Positions 56,920 to 64,000 of a DNA stretch of 64,000 nt are shown here, piece after piece (the stretch's first letter is position 1; every line of letters starts with the position of its first letter). The stretch covers positions 372,001-436,000 of the forward strand of contig WOFQ01000017.1 of the NCBI GenBank assembly GCA_012184525.1. The letters are read 5' to 3'. The notes under the pieces were generated by a model. That model was not told the DNA's origin and searched no databases. It saw nothing but the letters and a program-made list of their open reading frames with translations. Source of the DNA: Xenoacremonium recifei (lineage: Eukaryota; Ascomycota; Sordariomycetes; Hypocreales; Nectriaceae). Made by a program: the position numbers and the translations under genes.

Positions 56920-57982
56920 GGGAGGAAGTGTACCGGATGAAGATGAAAGACGTATTTGAATTGAAGTGGTGTAATGAAGTCGCCCTGGTATTTTGAGGGC
57001 GAAACTCAGTGAGCTGGTTGGAGGGATCATGCGTCGGTTAAGTAGCCCGGAGACTTGGATTCGTAAGTCGCCGACGCCCAAACAAGCTGCATTCAGCGAC
57101 ACAATTTAGGCAATGAATGCCAAGCGACTGAAGCGATAGTCAAGATGAAAATGAACCGATTTCCTATAAAAGCTAGTTAACGTTATACTGATTGGTAAAT
57201 CTCTTCTTTCCTAGCCTGTAGGCCAGGTGGATCGAAATACAAGAATAACTGAGGCAGACCTAGGCCTGATTTTGATTCAAACACAATGGAGGCAGCTCAA
57301 TAAACAGCGCCACCAGGTTATGAATCTCTGATATGATAAGAGGCCTTGCTCTTAACCATAATGAACGTTCTATAAGACGACTTCTCTAACATCGATTAGT
57401 AGATGGTTCAGTCCAGAAATGAATCTTGGGCCGACCGGTAGGACACTATATTGGTCTGGCATAATTCTCCCAGCATTACTCCGACCAATCCTAGAGCCAG
57501 CCAGCCAGATGTACTGATGCTTTATTACTAAGTCCTTTCGGGGAGCGGAATTTTGTTCTATATGCTCGGAAATATGCAGATGACGTTTCTAAACCTTTGA
57601 GGGCAGGGTTGACATTTGCTCAAGTTGGATGGTGGTTTATTACATCTAATCCTCTCCAAAACGTCGCATATGAGGGCCCGTTTAGTCAAATTATTCGAGA
57701 CGCAGTATGCGACTCGGTCCAAAATTACCCCATGGGGGTTGGCAGGCTCGGTTGTGATCCATTGCAATCATCGGATGCATTCATCCGGCGGCGCAGCATC
57801 ATTGAGGAGGCAAGAGAGCCGGTAAACTAAGCTATTCATGTTCGGGATCGACAAAAGGATTACGCCAGGTTCCAAATTCAACGGACCAGGATTCTAAGAA
57901 GCCGACCTTATTAATATGCAGAGTAGTAAGGGACGAAGCAATCGGGTGAGAATTGCAAGTGAAAACAGACAATTTCCCGAAA
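56920..57982. promoter_or_regulatory. divergent intergenic region, transporter and cyclase-family genes
   Basis: About 1.06 kb between divergent starts, so both promoters are expected here. No gene is visible; frames are short. No operator was recognised. Confidence 0.5.
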
Positions 57983-59128
57983 ATGCCTCTTCCTTCTACG
58001 CCCCCATTCTCATCCTTGCCGCTGGACAGGGCTGGCCCTCCTGGCAATGCCTGGGGACTGTTTGGTCGTGATGATCAACTCGGAATGTTGAATCGTCTTA
58101 CGCCACAGAACACCGTGGCTGCCGTTGCCGAGATCCAGCACGGAATTAGAGTGTCCACCGACTGGTCCTTGGCCGGGGCCGGAGTCACGTTTGTGAATAG
58201 GACCCCATTGCAGCAGCAAGTCCACCGATTGGGAGACAGATGCATCAACGATGATGTCTTGACTTTCAATACACAAAGCAGTTCACAATGGGACGGCTTT
58301 CGGCATTTCGGTAAGCCAAAATAACTATGATTTATGAGAACTCATTGACAACTACGGTCGATATAAGGATATCAAGACGAAAAGGTGTATTTTGGCGGTC
58401 TTAAACAGGAAGACATAGAGACGTCGACCAGAAATGGGATAGATGGTTCGTAAAATTATCTCATATCTGAACCGAGAAACCTTAGTTAACTTAAATAAAC
58501 CCGCAAAAAGTTTGGGTTGAGAACGGTGGCATTATGGGACGAGGTGTTCTTCTGGATTGGGCCTCTTGGGTCGAGGCTCAGCCCGATCGACCGCGGCCAG
58601 ACCTCCTCGCCCCTACGCCAATTTCATTATCGGACTTAGTTGCAGTAGCAGAGACACAAGGCGTGATTTTCAAGCCCGGCGATATCTTACTTATTCGCAG
58701 CGGACTCGTGAAGAAGTTGAAGACAATGCCACGCCAGGACTTGGAAGCATATATGGCTATAAAGCCCGAACCTCCCGTTATGGGTGTCGAAGCAAGTGAG
58801 GGACTTCTCAATTGGATATGGGATTGCGAGTTTGCCGCTGTGGCTGGGGATATGATGGTGTTTGAAGTTCAGCCAGTTTTAGACCCTCGACACACATGCC
58901 ACGAGTGGTTGATTGCGGGTTGGGGCATGCCCATCGGCGAGCTTTTCGACTTGGAAAGATTAGCTGAAGAATGCAAAAGGCTCGGAAAGTGGATATTCTT
59001 CTTCAGTAGTGTGCCTCTCAAGGTAAGCGTCATGGCCCCGATCTATCTATCTTTGAAGTGAGATGCCAACAGAGGAAAAGGTACCTGGCGGCATCGCGAG
59101 CCCACCAAATGGTGTTGCTATACTCTAA
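57983..59128 (+). CDS. cyclase-family hydrolase (PF04199-type, kynurenine formamidase-like fold)
   Basis: Metal-dependent hydrolase of the 'cyclase' family, which includes kynurenine formamidases and related amide or lactone hydrolases. Exons 57983-58310, 58368-58445, 58511-59022 and 59081-59128 give 321 residues. Features: AWGLFGRDDQLGMLNRLTP near the N-terminus, a typical fungal opening; FNTQSSSQWDGFRHFG, the fungal form of the HxGTHxDxxxH metal site; GIMGRGVLLDWASW; FKPGDILLIRSGL; and VAGDMMVFEVQP followed by HEWLIAGWGMPIGE. The last short exon adds VPGGIASPPNGVAIL, the expected family ending, which a simple frame reading misses. Divergent from the sugar transporter and followed on the same strand by the aldolase. 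The natural substrate is unknown; fungal members are often found in small catabolic groups. Confidence 0.9.
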
Positions 59129-59805
59129 TGAAAACACATGGAAATGTAACTTGAGATATCTGTCTACTCGGCAAATAGATAGGGTTAACTGTTGCCCTTA
59201 ATCGAAAAGATTTGACAGCATTCATGTTCTGGACCTCACCTACAGTGTCCTGGAAAAAGCCTAACAATACGTTCCGCGGCTCGCTTCCCCGGAGTGAAAA
59301 GGATATTCCTGGACTTCTAAAATATTCTCAAGTACCGGACTGGGACCCATGATCTCCTTGAAAGCTTCATCATAAGGGAGCCAGGGCCCAGCCTGACTGC
59401 CGTGGTTTGTCTCCTCGATTCACTTGTTGAGGAAACAGTATCAGGTATCCAAGAGCTTCGTGGGGAGGAACGGATAACAAATTCACTTATTCACCCTATC
59501 TCAACCAATATATAATTTGATTACATTTCTTTCGTCCAACCAAAATTATGTGTTTCTTGCTCAGAGTCAAAGGTGGTTGTTCTTGTTTGCGATCCCCCGA
59601 GACGAGAAACCCACGAGACGGGGTTGTGGGGTTCAAATGTATTCGAAGTTGGAGGTTCGGGCTACGTCAAACGTTCTGACCCCAATTGCCCTGGTCTAAT
59701 AAAATTAGAATTAGAATAAATATTTGATGATCGGATAACTTTAGTCAGTTAATCCTCCCTACTGCTGTTATCCAAACCCTATCACAGCGAGAACTCCCGA
59801 AAGTC
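59129..59805. other. intergenic, no gene seen
   Basis: About 680 bp between two plus-strand genes. It should contain the aldolase promoter. No coding sequence was recognised. Confidence 0.5.
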
Positions 59806-60743
59806 ATGGCTGCGGATAGTTCCTGGAGGGCGAAGAATCGCCATTACCAAATCATTAAAAATGCCGAAGAGGGCAAATACGGCGTGATCGCTGCAATCGC
59901 ATACAACATCGAGCAGATCCTAGGCCTTGTTCGAGCAGCAGAAAAAGCCCGATCTCCAATCATCATCCAGTTCTTCCCCTGGGCAATTTCGTTTTCGGAT
60001 GGGTTACTAGTTCGCACAGCAGCAGAGGCGGCAGACCGTGCCAGCGTCCCTATCTCTATCCATCTCGATCATGCTCAGGATGAGGCCATTATCAAGCGAG
60101 CTGCCGATGAGTTGCCATTCGATAGCATTATGGTGGATATGTCACATCACGAGAAGGCGGAAAATCTCAGTAAAACCGCGTATTGGGTCAAATACTGCCA
60201 TGAACGACACATTGTGACGGAAGCAGAGCCAGGTAGAATCGAGGGCGGAGAAGATGGTGTTATGGATACAGCCGGCCTCGAAGCGAGCAAAACAACACCA
60301 GAAGAAGTAGACGATTTCATCGCCACAGGCGTTGAAGCATTAGCTCCGGCTTTTGGGAATGTGCACGGCGAGTACGGACCACAGGGACCGCAACTCGACT
60401 TTGACAGGTCAGTAGAATCTCTCTTTCCTTTTTCTTCCTTCGTCGGTGAGGCCAACGATTAATTTTGGGTAGATTTGCGGACATCCGAGCCCAAGCAGCG
60501 GGCAGAGTGAGATTGGTGCTTCATGGGACAAATGGATTTGAGCCAGGATTACTCAAGAAATGCGTCGCAGCTGGAGTATCCAAGATCAATGTCAACCGCT
60601 TAGTGCTAGATGACTACTATGACCATTTACATTCCGAGGTCTCGAAGATATCACACACAAAGCTGATGGAGGAGGGCGTGGAGAAGGTTATTGCTCAAAC
60701 GATGGAGTGGATGGATATCTGCGGTTCGAGTGGAAAGGCATAA
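59806..60743 (+). CDS. class II (zinc) aldolase, fructose/tagatose-bisphosphate aldolase family
   Basis: Zinc-dependent aldolase of the class II FbaA/KbaY/GatY family, expected to cleave or form a ketose phosphate or related aldol. Two exons (59806-60407, 60473-60743) encode 290 residues, close to bacterial KbaY/GatY in length and shorter than fungal glycolytic FBA. Motifs: VIAAIAYNIEQ, ISIHLDHAQD (catalytic Asp and zinc His), SIMVDMSH, EAEPGRIEGGEDG, FGNVHGEYGP (zinc His), VLHGTNG (zinc His, usually HGGSG) and INVNRLVLDDYY (phosphate site, usually NxxT; here Arg follows Asn). The changes in the last two motifs suggest a non-glycolytic substrate, possibly not a bisphosphate. It lies between the cyclase-family gene and a Zn2Cys6 regulator. 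Confidence 0.92.
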
Positions 60744-60779
60744 AACATCCATAAAGGACATTCCTTAGTTTCTATCACG

Positions 60780-63131
60780 TCATGAGCGTTCTAGTTGGTC
60801 CATCTTCTGCCAGTGTTGCTTGAGATCGCTTCCCAGAGAACGAACAGGCCAACCACTTCTTTGACGGGCCGATTCCAACAGATCTAATATTGCACCACGA
60901 CCGTCACTCTCGTCGACTGATAGGCCAGCTGAATGTAATGTCAGTATCGACACAGGACGATGAGGCGGAGGTCGCTTGTACATACCAATATATACACATT
61001 GCGCGCTCATAACACTCGATCCAGAATCAGTCAGCGTCTTTGCGATGCCACATATCATCTTGATACACTTCTTCAAAGAGCGTCGCTGTTCAAAATAGGT
61101 CTCAAGACCGCTTGAAAGAGGTTGATGAAGGAATATGAGCATCAATGAGCAGTAGTACAGTTGCATTGCCACTCCTATGTGCATCGTGTTAGAATCAGTA
61201 TTCACGAATGAAGTGCAAGGCGTGAAAACTCACCAAAGGCTGGTGGCTGAACCCACACGGGCGGATATGGTCCCTTAGTTGTGGTATGAAGAGGTAAGGG
61301 CTCGAATTCGACCGTCAAGTGTCGTCTCCAATCTTCCAGGACCTCTAATAAGCCATCTGCTTTGGAGCTCCTCGACGCTAGATCATTTCTGCCCTGGGTG
61401 ATCTCTTCGGTGGAACAGAATCCGACAACTTGGGCAAATATGTATACTGACCTAGCACCAAGTTCGTACGGGTCGAGTGCATCGTGAGATCTCATGGGCC
61501 TCCAGAATGTCAAGGGTCTACGCTTCTCACAAAACGCCGCCCACACATCCTGGCATAACCAAGCCCACCACACGGCCTGTCTGAGACCACCAGAGTCTCC
61601 ATGTATGACTTGAGAGCGCTGGATCCAGAATACACCTTGGAGATGTCTCTCCCAGTCCGTGCTGGACCCATCGAGCATTTCATAGGTAGAGATGATGATC
61701 GAGATCGCAAGTAACTCCAGGCTTGTTTTGTACGTATCGTACTTCATTGCTTCCCGACTGTAGTGAAGCGTCTTGTAGTAATATCGAACGGCAGCATTTG
61801 AGTCCAATGCATCGCTGTTGACGTTGACAGGGTTTTGGCCAATGTTCAACGAGAGATGTCGTAGCGAAAGGGCCAGTATTGCATTCATCAAGCCGACGTT
61901 ATGAACCTACCATTGTTAGTTGGAAAATAATACACCCATACTAGGCAAGAACTCACTGCTAAGTGAGGTACCAGTGTACCAAAAGGCCGTTTCGGTTCAA
62001 ACAGATCCAACTAAACGATACAATGGTCAGCAGATTACAGGAACTAAGATTGACGAAAGACTTACCCAACAACTTATATGTTGAACGAAGTGCTGGAATA
62101 TCGCGTGCTCATTGTCGAGTAACTCTATGGCATCAGATGAATGCCATATCTGCTTCTCGGAGAGTTGCTCTCTGCCTAGATGTGGAGTCCTTTCTTGAAG
62201 GGAGAAGTTTGAGGTGCTTGGTAGAGCGAGCGGGAGCACTTCAATCCCGGTTTTAGCGGTTGGTCTGCTTTCTGAGCGAGGTGTATGAACTATTGAGTTG
62301 CCAAAAATATCTAGACCGTCAGTCTCAAAGTCAAGGTCGTGGAAATTCCCGTTGTCGAGCGTTGCATCCCCAAGAAGAAGGCCAAGCCACCTGGCTGTGG
62401 GGGATTCGACTGCGTTGTTACCAGTCGAAAGAGACTCCGGGGCTAGGCCGGTAAACATCGGTTGCGGAGGATGCGATGACGGGACCAACGCCTCGCCGCA
62501 CGCTGAGATGATGGAATCGTACCGCCCTGGGGCATCGGGGCTCAGAACGCTAAGGCTGTGTAGAGATTCGTCTCCCCAAATCTGAGTCGACGGGCCGTTC
62601 AATTGGTTCTGCAGTTCCGCAGCATTCATTTGATGAAGTTCTGAGCCAGCTTCGTCTGCTGTGTAGATATCATCGGCGTTTTCCGGCTGCAAAGCCAGTT
62701 CATCTGTGTCCACACCAGTCTCCGGTTCCTGTTGTGTCTGAGTAGTCCGGGGCTCGGGATCAGGCCCAGGAGTAGTATCAATCTCGACATTTTTGGCGAC
62801 TGATGCCTCATCGGCTGCAGTATTCGAGCTGGAGGACGCATTTGATGGCGCCTTCTGTCGCCCCGGATACACGCAAGCTACCCTCTTCCTAATGCACCCA
62901 CTACAGACTGGCTTGACCTCATCGCATCTAACATGTCGACGGCGGCATGTCAAGCTGTGCTCTTCAGCTCAAGTCCGTACTCTAATTGCTGTGTTGTACT
63001 CACCATCCTGTTGTCTTGCGCAATCCCTTCCCCCGTGAAGCGCGGCCGCGAGTAAACCGGACCACTGGTTCTTGGTCCGGCTGCCGATCCACGCTTGTGT
63101 CTGCGCTGGATGCATCCGAGTGTCCCGTCAT
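60780..63131 (-). CDS. Zn2Cys6 fungal transcription factor with fungal_trans-like domain
   Basis: Pathway-type regulator. The first exon (63131-63004) encodes MTGHSDASSAD... and, after an intron at 62955-63003, splicing creates the first zinc-cluster cysteine at the junction: GLRKTTGCLTCRRRHVRCD, continuing VKPVCSGCIRKRVACVYPG. Without this exon the cluster would lack its first Cys, which decides the start. The next 250 residues are acidic and Ser/Pro/Glu-rich. A fungal_trans-like domain follows (LFEPKRPFGTLVPHLAV, LRHLSLNIG, YYYKTLHYSREAM, AWWCQD-like WAWLCQDVWAAF). Further introns fall near 62040-61965, 61915-61890, 61240-61170 and 60990-60920. It ends 36 bp from the convergent aldolase stop. 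A likely regulator of the aldolase, cyclase and transporter group, by position. Confidence 0.88.
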
Positions 63132-63558
63132 TGGTCGAGTAGAGTACGATTCAGGGGAAAGGAATAGATGTAGCGTTCGCGCTTGTGCATTCGTCTAGGA
63201 GAAGACGTCGTTAAGGGAGCAGACGTGGGAATGGATTGAGAAATCAACACCGAACCTTCGACAGACCTCCCGTCATGGGACTCCGACTCCGCTAAGACCG
63301 CTGACTAAGGCGAAATCCCCCGCCTTTCCCTACATTTCACGCGAACTCGTAAAACACCCGCTTTATACCCTGAGCTTTCACCTACGCGGCATCTATTAAA
63401 GTCTTTGTAACTAGCAAGCTGGTAGGCGATGGCAAAATGTGGAAAATTCAACAGTAATGGGATTACATCTCGATCTACTAATCCTGCTTGAAAGGCTCAA
63501 CCCCATGGGGCCCGTCGAAACTTGCCCCAGACACTTGTGGACTATTCTGTCTTATCTT
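63132..63558. other. intergenic, no gene seen
   Basis: About 430 bp between the Zn2Cys6 start and the partial SDR's stop, both on the minus strand. It should carry the regulator's promoter. No gene recognised. Confidence 0.5.
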
Positions 63559-64000
63559 TCACTGCAAATGTACAAACATGCCCCCATCAACAAGCACCTG
63601 GGATCCAGTCATGTAGCCGCTTAATGCGTCGCTCGCCAGAAACACTGCAGGGCCAGCAATATCCTCTGGCCTACCCACTCGACCCCAAGGAATTCTTTTT
63701 TCCAAATATTTCCGTTTCTCGTCGTTTTGCATATCATCCTCTGCAAGCTGGGTGTGGATTGTGCCCGGAAGCAATGCGTTGCAGCGAATTTTATGCTCAG
63801 CCAGAGCAATCGCCATCGACTGCATCATTGATAAAACGGCCGCCTTCGTCGGTGTATAGTGAACTTGCTTTCCGCCTCCAACGAGTGCGCTGATAGATGA
63901 GATCCCGATAATAGAACCTCCAGTACCTTGGCTCACCATCTGTCGGGCTGCTGCCTGGCATGCGTAGAAGGCACCGTTGACGTTGACTCGCATAGAATCA
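63559..64000 (-). CDS. short-chain dehydrogenase/reductase, N-terminus cut by the window edge
   Basis: C-terminal part, about 147 residues, of a classical SDR; the cofactor-binding N-terminus lies beyond the right end. Visible are the NVNGAFYACQAAARQM helix, the catalytic serine in GISSISAL, the active-site YTPTK (YxxxK), IRCNALLPGTIHTQL, GRPEDIAGPAVFLASDALSGYMTG, and the ending VLVDGGM, all typical of FabG-like SDRs. The family is clear. It may be the oxidoreductase of the transporter-cyclase-aldolase group, but its other neighbours cannot be seen. Confidence 0.9.
   Translation of the reverse strand, partial: DSMRVNVNGAFYACQAAARQMVSQGTGGSIIGISSISALVGGGKQVHYTPTKAAVLSMMQSMAIALAEHKIRCNALLPGTIHTQLAEDDMQNDEKRKYLEKRIPWGRVGRPEDIAGPAVFLASDALSGYMTGSQVLVDGGMFVHLQ

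Noticed and set aside
1..64000. CRISPR array, rRNA, tRNA, viral or intact transposon genes
   Set aside because: No regular spaced repeats, rRNA-like sequence, capsid, polymerase or transposase motif was recognised by reading. A tRNA scan was not possible here, so a single tRNA could have been missed.

Overview
The window is genomic DNA of a filamentous ascomycete (Pezizomycotina). Nearly every gene is split by short introns of about 47-100 bp with GT...AG borders. The regulators are fungal types (Zn2Cys6 with a fungal_trans-like body, C2H2 plus fungal_trans, bZIP with a DUF3425-like tail). GH128, GH16 and a fungal-type membrane GT2 point to fungal cell-wall metabolism. I cannot name the genus from sequence alone. 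I found 23 supported protein genes, one of them cut by the right edge, and no rRNA, tRNA, CRISPR array or intact transposon. Gene spans below include introns; splice sites were chosen by hand from GT/AG borders, reading frame and family continuity, and checked for frame where exon lists are given.

Region A (about 1-33 kb) is dense in oxidative and CoA-dependent enzymes: aldehyde dehydrogenase, 4CL-like acyl-CoA ligase, a divergent pair of transcription factors (C2H2 and bZIP), SDR, a Baeyer-Villiger-type FAD monooxygenase, a family III (CaiB/BaiF) CoA-transferase head-to-head with an AtuA/DUF1446 protein, a second FAD monooxygenase, a beta-lactamase-fold serine hydrolase, a zinc alcohol dehydrogenase, a cytochrome P450 and a sugar-porter-type MFS transporter. 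There is no PKS, NRPS, terpene synthase or DMATS. My inference is a degradative (catabolic) cluster: hydroxylation, oxidation to ketone, Baeyer-Villiger oxygen insertion, ester or lactone opening, oxidation to acid, then CoA activation and an AtuA-type step. A terpenoid, alicyclic or branched-chain substrate would fit.

Region B (about 33-38 kb) is a 5-kb stretch with no convincing gene. Its left half is AT-richer and looks like decayed sequence; from about 36 kb it becomes GC-richer.

Region C (about 38-46 kb) holds three glucan or cell-wall genes on one strand: a membrane-anchored GH16-fold protein that lacks one catalytic glutamate, a secreted GH128 glucanase-like protein, and a 1097-residue open frame that joins a dynamin-type GTPase domain to a multi-pass GT2 glycosyltransferase. 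The fusion is the most unusual object in the window.

Region D (about 46-53.4 kb) carries a monocarboxylate-type MFS transporter divergent from a Zn2Cys6 regulator, a conserved HAD-family (CECR5-like) hydrolase and an aldo-keto reductase.

Region E (about 55-64 kb) looks like a second small catabolic group: sugar MFS transporter, cyclase-family (PF04199-type) hydrolase, class II aldolase, Zn2Cys6 regulator and a partial SDR.
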